A DNA stretch of 64,000 nt from Selaginella tamariscina (lineage: Eukaryota > Streptophyta > Lycopodiopsida > Selaginellales > Selaginellaceae). The translations under genes were made by a program, and so were the position numbers. Every line of letters starts with the position of its first letter. The first letter of the stretch is position 1. Below the pieces are notes generated by a model. That model worked only from the letters and a program-made list of their open reading frames with translations. It ran no database searches and had not been told where the DNA came from. This document shows, one piece after another, positions 35,555 through 49,082 of this stretch. Where the stretch lies: positions 671,028 through 735,027 of the forward strand of contig PUQB01000045.1 in NCBI GenBank assembly GCA_003024785.1, read 5' to 3'.

Positions 35555-35756
35555 GATACTGTATATTAGGTAACGTACCGTATATACGCATGTGTATATA
35601 CGCACATGCGTAGTGACACATGGGTGGTGATCTGGCCCCCATGTGTCAGCGCCACGTGTCGCATGTGTGCCACGTGGCAGGAGACCTCCTGTATATAAGC
35701 AGGGTTTTTTTGTAAACTAAGATATCAGATTTTCATTTAATATATCTGCTCTTTCA
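35550..35756 (+). repeat. 3' LTR of the young element
   Basis: 207 bp, identical to the 5' LTR except for an extra C (GTAACGTACC), two extra T in the poly-T after GCAGGG, and an extra G (CTAAGATATC). There are no substitutions by eye. Confidence 0.93.
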
Positions 35757-37299
35757 ATGTGTCAATTTTAAAATATTAAAAAACTTTTCTTTCTCTCTTA
35801 ACTTTAAGAATGCATTAAAAATTTATATAATATAACTAGCTGAGCGTTTAAAGCTACGGCAAATAATAATTAATACATAACATATTTCAGATTATATTTC
35901 TTAATTTGAACTAATGATATATTCTGATGCATAAACCTCTCGTTGAAAACTATATGTTATAAGATTAAGAAATAATTTCTTAATCTATGGTTAAAACTTA
36001 ATTGTTTATCTATGCTATATCCTTAAATATATACAGTGTATCAAAAACTTAAGATGTTAACAAAATTTCCTAAGATAAATCATCCAATTGAGATAAACCA
36101 TAAGTACATTATAATCAATGGTATTTCATATAAAAGTAGTTGCCACATTTATTCTTAGATAAAATTTAAAATTAAAACACGCTCGTTGAAAATAATATGT
36201 TTCACATATTGTTACCTAAACTCTGTATTCATAAATTAATAAATATTTTCATATGTATACATGGAGTATATGGATACAATATATGTACCTATATATGAAT
36301 ATAAAGTATAGCTTTGACAATTGTTACATACTAAATAGTTATCAATGTTTTAAAAATAAAACTCAAAAGAAAATTTAGTTAAAATATATCTCTAGAATAC
36401 ATTTTGTTTTGGAAATCTTGTTCTTGCTTAATTAATCGGAGAGAGAGAGAGAGAGAGTGTGTTAAAATATACTAAAGATAAAAAGATTACTGTTATAAAT
36501 CTTATCCCACTCGGTTAAAATTTAGAATAAAAAATATAATCTAAAGCATTATATTAAAATATATTTTTAAGATACACTATATATTCAATATGTGAACCAT
36601 AAGTTGTGTGGAAAAAGAATAATTACACTTTATATACATTGTAACAAATATAATTAAGACTTCTACTTATATTAATCATAGTTATTTAAGCAAATCATGT
36701 ATAAAAGATTTTTTGAATTTCAAATGCACATTAGATAATGCTGGTGTGCACTACAACTACATGCTTGATTATCTTTTTAATTTAATATACTATAAAATAA
36801 TAAATTTTAATTTAAAAAAGTAATAAAATTAATAAATAATAAATTAATAATTAATATATACACATTAAATATAGTTTGTTCTTACTATATAGTATACTAT
36901 GTATGGGTATATCGTTATATATAAATTAAGAGGCCTGATAGGCCCTTTGGCCCCTCTTTGTTTTAATTTAATTAATTTTAATTAATTGATTAATAAACAC
37001 TAAACACAAAAAAACATGGGTTAGTTTGTTAGAATACGTCTCTTATTATTTAGGAAGGATTTAAAATGCTTAAATGCTATGACATGGAGGAAAATCCTAA
37101 TGAAATAAGTTAAAAAAAAAAATATGTATTTATAAAACATTAATTTTTATTTATAATACAAAATGGGACACTTGCAGCACTAGGGTTTGCAAATCAGATC
37201 TTAAAAGACTCTCAATGTAGTACAAAACCAAAAAATCAAAAAAATAATTACACACACACAAACATGTATGTATATTCTTATGTATGTATTTAACACATA

Positions 37300-38094
37300 C
37301 TTTGTCCAGGAAATCGATTCATCTTTGACTCCAAAGTGTTCTTTTAACTTTTTCTTTGCGTCCGTGATAACGACTCTCTTTGTCCTTGCGCCACGAATAA
37401 TGATTCTTGATTAAAGCCTTGGTCGAAGAATTCAGGGAAAATTCTTTTACTTTAAGTTAAATAATAACCTTTTGAGCTTAATCACTTCATTATGTACTCT
37501 TTTAAGATCTCGCTCAAATTCTTTGCTGAGTGCTGCTATTTTGCTCTCAAAGTCTTATACGGTAAAGATTGTTAATGTACGCAAATCGAGTTTTATGTGT
37601 CAATTATTACTTAGGACTTATCATACACTTAAATATTAATTTATATAATAATTATTAATAAACTTCTTTTCTTTATTTATAATATGGAATACATTATATA
37701 TACTTAATTCTTCTGGTTGTTAAATTATTCTTTTAATTGAGTATTTTCAGTTATCAACTTCTCATTTTCCTTTTTAATCTCAAAGCATTTCTTGCGGTGT
37801 CTCTGATCTTGTCCACAAAACCTTGTGAGAACATCTGATTATCAATGTTGAATACACAAAGAGATCCCCATTGCGTTTTCATCCATTGCTCTACAATTTT
37901 ATTATCCTTCGGGTGGCGAAAGGCAGTCGCACACAAGGTAATTTATAAAATAAAATATGTTTTGATGGTTCCTTTTGAACTCTGTGAATATAAACTGCAA
38001 TACGCGATCTAGCTAGCAAATGGACTTCAAATTCTATCTCGTGCTCGACATAGTTCAAGACGATTTTGCAACTGCGACTCCCCCTCTCCGCCAT
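37300..38094 (-). CDS. Unknown coiled-coil protein family, copy 1
   Basis: Not recognised. ATG at 38094 opens MAERGSRSCKIVLNYVEHEI, followed by EFEVHLLARS. The KIVLNY-EIEFEV pattern is reminiscent of a PB1/ubiquitin-like beta strand pair, but this is weak. A later exon gives NIDNQMFSQGFVDKIRDTA with a heptad-rich Lys/Glu continuation. Further exons near 37500-37560 (SKIAALSKEFERDL) and 37310-37440 (AKKKLKEHFGVKDESISW) follow. The frame breaks after about 65 codons. A close inverted copy lies at 63354-64000, including the 5' untranslated region. The upstream part (38095-38500) has degenerate repeats of AACCGTTGAGGTTGAGCCGG-like phrases. Confidence 0.5.
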
Positions 38095-39449
38095 TATAAG
38101 GAAATAAAAAACAGGAAATCTCACACACGCGACACAGACACTACATTGGGACGAGAGATTCCGTCGTGGATAGAACACAAAGAATCAAAAACAGAGACTG
38201 CCGATGTTATGATCTGCAACATCTCTTGAGCCGCAAACCATTGAATCGGATTGAGCCCTCAAATAGCAGCCGCAATGATAGATTCTCAAACTGACCCTGA
38301 CGATCGACGTTTTGAGCTGCAAACCGTTGAGGTTGAGCCGGATTGAGGGCCGCAATGACGAGTCCGACTCGCAATAATCCGGATTGAGTCGAGCAATGCC
38401 CTGACAGGGTCAAACACAGAGACGCGAAGAACCCTAAACGCCAGGATATTTTTCTATTAAAGTGTGTTCGTAAAACATTGAAACATTTCATTATACTATT
38501 CTTATTCTATAAATTTTGAGTTTACACTATTGTACCGGTAGTTTATTAAAACTATCGTCCATTAGAAAATCTTATTTTAATTATATACATTAATATATAT
38601 AAATAATGTAATAAAAATGTAGCATAATATATTAATTATTTTTTCTATTAAAAAACAAATCTGATATAAAAATTAGCAAAAGAAGAGGTACATTGCTTTG
38701 CTTTTGGATTTTAATTTTAATTTTGTTCTTTAATTTATATATATGTACAAGTTTGAAAATATTTATGCAAATTTAAAAGGTAAACGATGCGTGGTTAAGT
38801 AAACATGTTTTACACGTCTCACTATATATATATATATATATATAAAAGGAGAGAGTATGGGAAATTTCATATATGCCACATATCTTTGTATAGAGCTTCT
38901 TCCATAATGCAAAAAGTCAAAGTACGAAGCGTAATCATTACCATTATTTGCATCCCTTATATACTCTTTATTCCCCATAGGCATACATTTTGTTCTAGAC
39001 ACATTCATTCATGAGATAAGCCTTTTGCCCTTAAGTATACTTTAAATTAAATCATTTTTTATTCTTAAGTACTTGTAATTTTTATAAAAAATCTTATATT
39101 TATATGCAAACTCTACTTGATAAGGTATATATATTAGTATTTTGAAAGACCTTTGAATGCCCGTAAGTTGAAAATTGTTTTATATTAAGTGAAGCCCTGT
39201 ACTCCCATATGGTGCTTCTTCCCTCTTATGCTCCTTTCCATGTCGACATTCAAGTATATTACTTTTAATATATTCTTTAAATAAAAATATTTTTTAAATT
39301 AAAATATTCTAAAACCTACCACGCACCAATGTATCTTATTATAGATATACATTGCAAACACACACACGTGTTTTTTGTGTGCAGATTCGCTATAGTATTT
39401 ATACTATAAATTAATTATTATTTATTAAAATTAACATTTAACATAAATG

Positions 39450-40110
39450 AATGCATGATAGATTCCTAATACTCTTGGATTAGTCGATTCGATTATATAA
39501 ATGATTTTTTATGCTTGTTATTACAAGCTTAAGAAAACAATTGACAGTGAAATATTAACATCCAAAGGCTCGGGTGTCCCAAGGATATTGAGCGGGAATT
39601 CTTGAGCATAGTCTGACATATATATTATACTACATTCTTGTCATTTACTTAATGACTAATTAAATTAATGGTTTTTATTTAAATTAAGCTTACATGTATA
39701 TACATACACATACACATTTTAGAAATTTAATATAATAAAGATTAAGTAAAAGTATTAATTAGAACCTTATCACTTTCTTATCAAAATTCAACTTAATTCA
39801 AGCAACATATATAATTAAATTTAAACGTTCTAGATTGGTGACACGTAGCATATGGCATCATGCATGAAGTATTTTTACATGTGAATATTCTAATGCATAT
39901 TAATTTAAATACTCTAAAGTATGGTGTCTGCATTTGTGTATACGTTTATTATTTCAATACTAATAGTAAACAACAGCAGTAAGTAATATTTGAAACATTA
40001 AACGTAAATAAAATAATTATATTAATAATAAGATTACCTATATGATAGTCAGGTAATAAATTAATTTTATTGCAATCACAGTACTTAAACCTATGTAATG
40101 TAAAACCATA
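39450..40110 (+). pseudogene. SWEET copy 3: last exon and 3' flank, inverted
   Basis: On the plus strand, IPNTLGLVDSII, then TAA, then MIFYACYYKLKKTIDSEI matches the last SWEET exon. The following 500 bp match the reverse complement of about 27900-28450 (for example CATCATGCATGAAGTATTTT, GAAACATTAAACGTAAATA). Upstream exons are not recognised. It carries the same in-frame TAA as the other copies. Confidence 0.7.
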
Positions 40111-41180
40111 TATATACCATGTGAGTGTACAGAAAGAGACTTTTTCTTAATAGATTTTCATGCACATAAATATACTTTTCATACATATATTACTTTAAAC
40201 AGAGGTGCCCTAAATTAAATCCTATTTAAACGATTCCGTAACTTAGTATTTAATATTGCAATCCTACGTTGATTTTAAACCATATGTTATATAATTTAAT
40301 TTTAAATATATTATATTATATTAAAATTGCATTGCCATTTTAAAGCTAAATTTACAGTTTATAATTTTGATTTTGATGAAATTGTCAAGATTTTCATTTT
40401 CAAACTAAAATCCACTAAGATAATAATAATTTATAAACATTAAAACAAAAGGGTATGGAACAAATTTAAATTCAAAATGTAAAATAAATTCATTGTTATT
40501 GCTTTCTATTTAGCTTTTACTTTTGCTAACAATCTTTTATTTCTTATGTTGTTTCTTTATTTTTTTTTTCATTCCTAATTTGTAAATGATATTAAATTTT
40601 ATAAATGACCAATGCATATTTCTATTTATAACTCCCCAAGTTGTAGAATAATAATATTGTTAATGCCAATCATTATTGCTTTTTATTAACTTTCTCATGT
40701 GTAAATATTATATTTATAAATCACCAAGACATTTTTAAGTTTTAAATATAAAATTATAAAGCCTATGACAGACTTAAAAATCATTTATGCAAAGTACACG
40801 GACAAATAATTTATAAATCAAACATATATTTTGTTTCTAATATAGCCTTACTTCTCAAATGAATGTACAAAAAGACCATGTTCTCTCTAGTACATGAATA
40901 AGATACACATTTAGTAATTACATGTATTTCGTTTTGTATTTTTTGGCTTCTATATGCTCATACAATACATGTATTTTATATACGCTATATTCTGGATGTG
41001 TATTTGTTTTTGTCAAGTTTGTATTCAGAACTTATTTTGGGTTGCATTTGCGAAACGTATTTTCTTTAAATTTTTTTTTTTGTAAGGTATTGTTGACGTG
41101 AAGACGTGTAAATATACTTATTTATACTTAACAATTATTCTCTCGGATATGTTATTTTAAACAACGAATACTATGTAAAT
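40111..41180. other. AT-rich intergenic sequence
   Basis: Nothing recognisable beyond A/T-rich stretches and short poly-T runs. Confidence 0.6.
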
Positions 41181-41332
41181 TTTACAGAGAACTGTTCTGG
41201 TCGTGAAGTGGAACCCAAGCAAGGGCTCCTATACTTACAATTTGTACACGATATTTAGAACATTAGCAGTGGCAGGCCCGTTTGGCAGGTGGCACATCAC
41301 CAGTCGAGGACCGCTTTCGGGGGAGAAGATTC

Positions 41333-43405
41333 TTACCCAGGCCTGGGACGGAAAGCTGAGTGCCGGAGGCTGGCATGGTGCTTTGCAAGATCTACTTGGT
41401 TGTTCAGAATGGTGTCAAATATAGTAGCGCTGGGGTATTCACTCCCCTGGCAGCCATCCAGCACTAGCAAGTAGCGAACGACGGCACACTCCTCCAAAGA
41501 TTTGGGCACAACATAGCAGTTATTGTTTCCCAACGACTCCTGCCACTCGCCAGACGCTTCAACAATGGCAGCCGCACGCTCCTCCAAAGATTTGGGCACA
41601 ACATAGCAGTTATTGTTTCCGAACGACTCCTGCCACTCGCCAAACACTTCAACAATGGCAACGCATGAAAGGGCTTCCTTGAAGAGCCCAATCCCAGCTG
41701 CACAACCTGCATAACGAGCAGAGTGTGCCAAGTAAGGAGAACAGTAGATCCCTTCTCCACTAGCTGCACCAGCTGACATGTGCTGCGATCCAATCCCATT
41801 CCGGAGGATGGAATACCAGTTTCCACAGTGGCTACCGTGAAATGCAAAGAAGGACCTACCTGCGAGCTTAACTTCCCTCTCTGGTGCGTCACGGTTGCTG
41901 AAGAGGCAAACTGGATGAGTTTATAACTCAACCGGGGAACCACTCCTTGTGCATTCTCTTCCTCTCTTTGTGTGGTCACATGGGACTTTTTGGTCATGAG
42001 AGCTTCCAATCATCCTCACTACTGCAGTTTGCCATGTCTTCAATGCTTGGAAGAGTGCCAAGAACATTATCAACCACCTCAACCATTTTGTCCCCTGGAT
42101 CACACGCCGAACCCGAGTCCCCGTTCCCACGTCTGCAATACAAATGCATTATAAGCTTACACGTCTTTCAGCACAAATGTGAAGGTCCACGGACAGATTT
42201 GCCCAAGTACGTGGAGTATATATATTTAAAAGAGCTTACCTTATCTCCCTGCTCTCCAATAAGAAGCTTGGAAAGGGCTGCACGACATCCCGCTTGTGTG
42301 CTGCAGCAGCCATGAAAGCAAGCTCCAGCTGCACAAGTTGAGTTGAAGTTTTGAGTTCTCTTAAAACACAAGCACCCACGCCTCGCTCCTGGCAAGCGAA
42401 GAGACAAATATCCTTGCTACACACTTGTAGCTTCGTAGGCTCCATAGGAAGAGCGTCCAAGCACATAGGGCACCACCCTGGCAACCTGTCTAACTGACGT
42501 CCAAGGAAGCTCACAAGACCAACTATGAGGTTATCCATCCTTGCCGTGCGTATAAGATCGTCATACATGGCCGCATTGTTTTCCAGGATGGAGTCCAAAG
42601 TGAGATCTGGAAATTGAGAAGTCTTCACAGTTGGTGGGTTACTGCTCACAAAGCTGGTAAGTATGCCCACAAGTGCAGGAACTAGAGTGCTTTGACCATA
42701 GCCGAGAACCTCGGTAGCTGGATAGACTTGGTCACCAAGTTGTCTAGTGCACGCAACCACAGGCATGAAATCCCGCTTTGAAATAGAGGAAGCTCTCCAC
42801 ACTCCAATTCCATACTCCAGATTCAACACCAGCCGGTTCTCTTTGCAAAATCCCAACCCATATGCCACGGAGTCATTGTGGAGTAGTTTGCCAAGGTCGA
42901 TCCCGATGCACACATCATTGGCTTCGATTGTTATTGCGAAAGACTGGAGAATAGCATCTTGGCTTCGACAGCAATGAGATGCAGCTTGTTCCACCATCCA
43001 TTGCAGGGAACCTGGAGATGTTGCGTGATAAGAAAATATGGGAAGTGAATATCGCTCTTGGTCCTCATTGTCGCCGCAGTGGCAATCTTCCTTGGCCTTG
43101 TCATATGCTTCCAACATATTCAGAATGTGATCGAGCATGGCCATCAAACTTGGTTTCTCACCATCGGCAAGTGTTTGAATTTTCTCGTTGAGAACCATGA
43201 TCCTCCCGTCCAATGGATTTAACTCCACAGATGTTATCACACGGTCTGGCATGTCCAAAAAGAAACGAAAATCATCTATGTCCACTCGGATTTTGTACTC
43301 CTCGTAATTCACAACGTCCTCCAGTGTGAATCCTACAGATATTCTATCTATCCTATTCTCATTAGCAATCAACCACAAAGGAAGAGCACAATCTGGAACA
43401 CACAT
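41333..43405 (-). CDS. PARP-family (PARP6/8/16-like) protein with internal duplication
   Basis: Exon 1, 43405-42240, encodes about 390 residues starting MCVPDCALPLWLIANENRID and includes CPMCLDALPMEPTKLQVCS and LELAFMAAAAHKRDVVQPF. It ends with a good donor. Exon 2, about 42133-41863, contains MVEVVDNVLGTLPSIEDMA, with one frame change before LIQFASSATVTHQR. The catalytic exon shows HGSHCGNWYSILRNGI in one frame and GEGIYCSPYLAHSARYAGCA then SLEECAVVRYLLVL in the next; this is the PARP H-x-S...Y signature in the arrangement typical of PARP6/8-type enzymes. PARPs transfer ADP-ribose from NAD+ to proteins. A 90-bp tandem duplication (41491-41670) repeats GEWQESxGNNNCYVVPKSLE. A missing T near 41850, relative to the paralogue at 59449, breaks the frame. 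Upstream, 43406-43600 is GC-richer and probably the promoter/5' UTR. Confidence 0.72.
41491..41670 (-). repeat. 90-bp tandem duplication in the PARP catalytic exon
   Basis: Two adjacent 90-bp units start at about 41491 and 41581 and share CCTCCAAAGATTTGGGCACA, ACATAGCAGTTATTGTTTCC and ACGACTCCTGCCACTCGCCA. The length is a multiple of three, so it inserts 30 residues without shifting frame. It is also present in the fragment at 59418-59785. Confidence 0.9.
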
Positions 43406-43886
43406 AATATCTATCTATTACACGGGAGCAGACAACGATAGAACGATAAAGAACCCTATTTCCGTGTTCCGTCGTCTGTATTTAACGCTACAGCGCGTAG
43501 CTGTCGGATCCAAACCGTGCACAAACCACGCCGTCGGACTGACACTCGTCCTCCCGCGCAGCTGAAAAGGAAACAACGCGGTAACTTACAAATTTTGAAA
43601 GTTTTTATCTATAAATGGGTATATAGATTTAGCGTTAATAATGCAAAAAGAAAATTTTAACTGAAATGAGGTGAAAAGAAATGAATGTGATTGAATAAGC
43701 TTGTTGAAAATCCCATGCGTATAATTTAGATTCCATACATATACTGTATAGCAGTGCGTGTGGTACCAACTGAGAGACACACAACCTTTAACTATTAAAC
43801 ATTTTAAGTTTATAAATCGGAAGAGTTTAGATTAGCAACACTATGTTATAAACAATGTTTTCACTAGAATGGAAAATTAAAATATC

Positions 43887-44156
43887 TACTTGTGTGTGTA
43901 TTGTATGTATGTACAGGTATATATGGAAGTGAACTCTAAACTTTTAATATTTGTTTTTGATTCAGAGTCCAAGTTAGGACTTCAGCTGCAGCAACAACTT
44001 GCAGTGCTATGAGAGTAAGTATTATTCAATTGTGAATACATGTGTGTAGATAAGTGTGTGTGTGTGTGTGTTTAACTTAAGAATCCGTAGAGCTTAAACT
44101 TTCATGTACATGTTAAAGGCAAGTCCATGTATAGGTGTGTGTGTGTGTGTGTGTGT

Positions 44157-44194
<38 letters not shown>

Positions 44195-44391
44195 ATGCTT
44201 AAGCTATTTTACAGGCGCACAGTACCAAACAATTCAGCATCAATCTGAGACGGTTTCCAAGACAGCTCCAATGCAATGTAAGTCTTTAATCAACTTAAAT
44301 ATCTTAACTATTTCTTTGTTCTAAAGAATTTGTAAGGAAGTCTCTACTAAAAAATTCAATTAATCATTTGTTTAATCGTTAAATTATTTCT

Positions 44392-44443
<52 letters not shown>

Positions 44444-46126
44444 AAGATGATGGGGGAGGCAGCGGCTGGGTGCTGGATGGCAACTAGAGAAACCGTGAAT
44501 ATTGGTTTTAACTAGATTAATAATATATATATTATATATATATATATATATTATATATATATATATAATATATAATATATATATATATATATATATAAAA
44601 TATAGATTACTTAATATCTTTGAACTAAAGCAGAAGTTCTTAATCTGGCTTTCAAATAAATTTCTGCGTTAAAGGACTTTTTTATATCTAAAGGTTAAAT
44701 TAAAATATTATTTAATATAATATCAATTTTGTTAATTGCGTTTCTACCAATACGTGCATTTTTTACAACTGTGTGTACGTATATATTTTATGTTTGGCAT
44801 GTTATAAGCAGTATTATATATACATATATATTCTGAATAAAATATATATGGATAAGATAAAATCCTGAATCGTTCTTACTATGAATTCCCATGATACAGT
44901 TGAAAATATATTAATATGCATAGACACCACAAACATGTCAACGTATATATATATACTTGTGTCTGTGGAGTATGTGTGTGCATATATATAATATTTTATT
45001 GTGGCAATTGTGGTAATTTATAACAATTGCCACAATAAAATATAATTTAAATAAGCCACAAAATACTTAAGATTGCAACAAAATTAATTTACCAAATTTT
45101 GATTATAATTTAACTACACCATTGTTTATATGGAAAATGCAGTCTCAATAAAGCCTAAGCATTTATATTATAGTATGATTAGTACAGGTAATTTTATCTT
45201 AATCTTATGTTATTAATATAATTATTGTATTTACGTTTAATGTTTCAAATATGATTAACTTCAGTTTACTATTAGTATTGAAAACAATAAACGTATACAT
45301 ATAAAATAAGATGTTATCGTTTGCAGACACATACAAGTCTGGAGTGTGTGTGTGTGTGTGAAATCTGTAACTACATTACTAATACGTGCATTAAGTACGT
45401 ATAACATCAAGATATTCTAGATTATTCAATCTATACTTTAGAGTATTCCAAATATTACACCACACACACATAATGCATCTAAAAATACTTCATTCATGGT
45501 GTGGCATGCTATGTGTCACCATTCTAATAAAGCAACTAATCATTATATATCATTTTAAATTATGTTTAAGACTTCTCAATTTCACATATTTCTACACATC
45601 CGAATCCTTGATGCTGGTATTTCGCTGTTGATAGTCTTTTTAATCTTGTGATAATAAACATAAACAATTATTATATAATTGCACTAACTAACCCAAGAGC
45701 GTTAGGAACTTATGATATGTAGATATCCAACAGTACAAAACCATAAATTGTCCAGAAGATGGCGGCATCAGAGTAAGTAAGAAGGGCATGAACTCGGTAC
45801 TCTTAGTCCTGCACACCAGAAACTGCAGTTTCAAATTGTTAAATAAACAGTTTTCTATATAATATTAATTAAAAATGTATGTGTATATATATTAAAAGGA
45901 ATGTTCTCTTATTATAACTTTTTAAATAATAATATAATTAATATATAGTTATAATGACCGAAAGTGATACATAATACATTCCAATGTTAAAAATAACGGC
46001 TACAACCCCCAATATCTGAATTCTTGTGTTCTTATCATGAATTCCCATGATAACCCCTAAATCCAAAGCTACTGTTGCAAGTATATCCAGTGAAAAGAGT
46101 CCCAGTACTTGCATCTAAATAAACAT

Positions 46127-46169
<43 letters not shown>

Positions 46170-49082
46170 CCTTATAAATATATATTATATTCACATATAC
46201 ACATGTATATTACCCTTTTCTTTCTAGTGGACGCATAGGTCAAGAAAATGAAGACGTAAGTGCCTTGGATGATTACACCGGCACCTTTAATTGTTATGAC
46301 TAACAAGTTCCCTTGTTAACTGGGAGCCCATAAAGCACCCACTGGTAACATATGGGATCCAGAAAACTCTTGATTGTTTCTTCTTAATAATGTCTTTCTG
46401 TAATAAACAAGAAAAATATATATTTATACATTGATCTAAATTAAAAACATATAATATATGTATGTACTCACACACACAGTGTGTTTGTGTGTGTGTGTGC
46501 TTAACAATGGGACGAGGAACAAGATGAGTGCTGCGATATTGCCCATAATGCCCAGGCTGTTGCAGCTGCCTTATCCATGGTTGCCTAGTGAAATGTATGT
46601 TAGCTTTTATATACTATGTGTTTATCTATCTATCTATCTATATCATCACAAACAGAACTATACACTTCCGTTGTTAAGTGCAGGTGAAACCAGAAATGTC
46701 TCAATTATACGTTGAGATTCTTTGACTATGTATACATTTGGTACGTGGGGTGAAAGCATTTGGGATTTCCGTAGAGATTAAATAGAGATGGCATTGACAT
46801 CTCTCTTGAGAGAGTATGTGTGTGGACACATCCCCTTAGGGCACCACAAGACGTAAAACAATACATGCATACATACGTACGTACATATTATGGAGATTAA
46901 TGTAACGGTGAAGATTACACCATTTAACTTTGAATGGATGAGATCAATTCATATTAAGATTTAATAATCTTACGATTGATCAAAACAAGTGGTTGTTAAC
47001 ATAGATTTTAGATGATTAACTTATCAAAGTAATTTATTATTAAATATAAATTATGAATCTAAACATTAAAGTTTCAAAGAACATTACAAGATGTAGTCTT
47101 TATTATTGTATAGATTAAAATTAAAAATTTGTAAATAAAACACTTATATACAATCATTTATTATATACACGATCAATGGTACTCAAAAGCACTAGTATTC
47201 CTTCTTAAAAGTTAAAAAGTACATTTTCATGTCATTGAGTATGATGAAAGTCGCTAAGTCAGTAGGTAAAGATCCCAAGTAAGGTGATGAATTTTCACAA
47301 TCTCAAACATACGGACACACAAAGGTGTGTGTGTGTGTGGGCAGAAGTCCGGCAAGAACTTTCTAATTTAAAAGATCTTCCATATATAAAAACAAACTAG
47401 AGTATACATTGTGTATGAAAATGAGCATGATGAACCGGCTACATTGATTTCTTATCATACTTAACAACCTTCAGGTTATAATATACATAAGTATCTATAA
47501 TAATATAACTTATGACAAGATACATATACGTATATATGACATAAACATAGGAATAACTATGCATGCATATACAGAGATATGTGTACACACACATAATAAC
47601 AAGCACGAATATATATTTATATATACTCAAATTCAAAATTTTTTTATCATTTAAATATGTGTCAATTTTAAAATATTAAAAACTTTTCTTTCTCTCTTAA
47701 CTTTAAGAATGCATTAAAAATTGATATAATATAACTAGCTAAGAGTTAAAGCTACGGCAATAATAATTAATACATAACATATTTCAGATTATATTTCTTA
47801 ATTTGAACTAATGATATTTCTGATGCATAAACCTCTCGTTTGAAAACTATATGTTTAATAAGATTAAGAAAATAATTTCTTAATCTATGGTTAAAACTTA
47901 ATTGTTTATCTATGCTATATCCTTAAGATATATACAGTGTATCAAAAACTTAAGATGTTAACAAAATTTCCTAAGATAAATCATCCAATTGAGATAAACC
48001 CATAAGTACATTATAATCAATGGTATTTCATATAAAAGTAGTTGCCACATATCCATAGATTATTAATAACTAAACTTTTATTTAATTATCAGTTAAAATA
48101 GATAAATTCCTTAGATAAAATTTAAAATTAAAACACGCTCGTTGAAAATAATATGTTTCACATATTGTTACCTAAACTCTGTATTCATAAATTAATAAAT
48201 ATTTTTATGTACCTATATATAAATGATATATAAGTATAACTTTGACAATTGTTACATACTAAATAGTTATCAATAATTTTAAGATGAAATCTCAAAAGAT
48301 AATTTAGTTAAAATATATCTCTAGAATACATTTTGTTTTAAAAATCTATGTTCTTGCTTAATTAATAGAGAGAGAGAGTGTTAAAATATACTAAAGGTAA
48401 AAAGATTACTGTTACAAATCTTATCCCACTCGGTTAAAATTTAAAATTAAAAATATAATCTAAAGTATTATATTAAGATATATTTTTAAGATACACTATA
48501 TCTTCAATATGTGAACCATAAGTTGTGTGGAAAAAGAATAATTACAATATATATACATTGTAACAAATATAATTAAGACTTCTACTATATATTAATCATA
48601 GTTATTTAAGCAAATCATGTATAAAAGATCTTTTTGAAGTATTCAAATGCACATTAAGATAATGCTGGTGTGCACTACAACTACATGCTGATTTATTTTT
48701 TAATTTAATATATTATAAATTAATAAATTTTAATTAAAAAGCAACAAAATTAATAAATAATAAATTAATAATTAATATATACATTAAATTATAATTTGTA
48801 TTTTACTATATAGGTATACTATGTATAGGTATAATCGTAGTATATATAAATTAAGAGGCCTTTGGGCCCTAATTTAATTAATTTTAATTAATTAATTAAT
48901 AAATACTAAAAATAAAAGAAAACATGGGTTAGTTTATAGAATACGCCCTTCCTAATTTCAATACTATTTAGGAGGGATTTAGAATACTTAAATATTATGA
49001 CATGAAAGGAAAATTCTAATGAAATAAGTTAAAAAAAATAAATATATATTTATAAAACATTAATTTTATTTTAATACAAAAT
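43887..49082. repeat. Segmental duplication copy 2 (SWEET-bearing), uninterrupted
   Basis: Collinear with 26834-30821 plus 35757-37163, without the LTR element. The empty insertion site is at 47651-47670. It includes the 21-bp inverted repeat (44991-45043), a long TA-rich tract at 44520-44600 absent from copy 1, and the plus-strand exon-like pieces at about 43965-44010 and 44213-44278. Confidence 0.92.
45650..46580 (-). pseudogene. SWEET copy 2, frame-broken
   Basis: Parallel to 28690-29816. Exon 1 starts with the same ATGGATAAGGCAGCTGCAAC (about 46580) but lacks one T in CCTTGGGC, shifting the frame. Exon 2 (46230-46400) has single-base losses around GTTCCCTTGTTAAC and GATCC. The exon 4-5 region (45690-45800) is joined without the intron-like spacer of copy 1, and the TAA after the IPN-type motif is shared. 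Confidence 0.7.

Larger units (their letters stand above)
30822..35756 (+). mobile_element. Young Ty3/gypsy LTR retrotransposon without chromodomain
   Basis: A 4935-bp element flanked by the 4-bp duplication ATGT (30818-30821 and 35757-35760). The paralogous empty site at 47651-47670 has a single ATGT, confirming both borders. LTRs of 203 and 207 bp differ only by four inserted/deleted bases. A candidate primer-binding site beginning TGGTGGAGAAG follows the 5' LTR by one base, so tRNA priming is likely. A polypurine tract, AGGGGAGGATAG, ends at 35549. The order is gag, protease, RT, RNase H, integrase. Confidence 0.95.
26834..37163. repeat. Segmental duplication copy 1 (SWEET-bearing), interrupted by an LTR element
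   Basis: About 5.4 kb of non-contiguous sequence (26834-30821 and 35757-37163) matches 43887-49082 collinearly, with differences mostly in microsatellite length plus scattered indels. The element at 30822-35756 is present only here. The segment carries a SWEET-like gene (-) and two exon-like pieces on the plus strand near 26912-26963 and 27159-27218 with splice-like borders (TTTTACAG, GTAAGTC). The plus-strand pieces are not identified. Confidence 0.9.
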
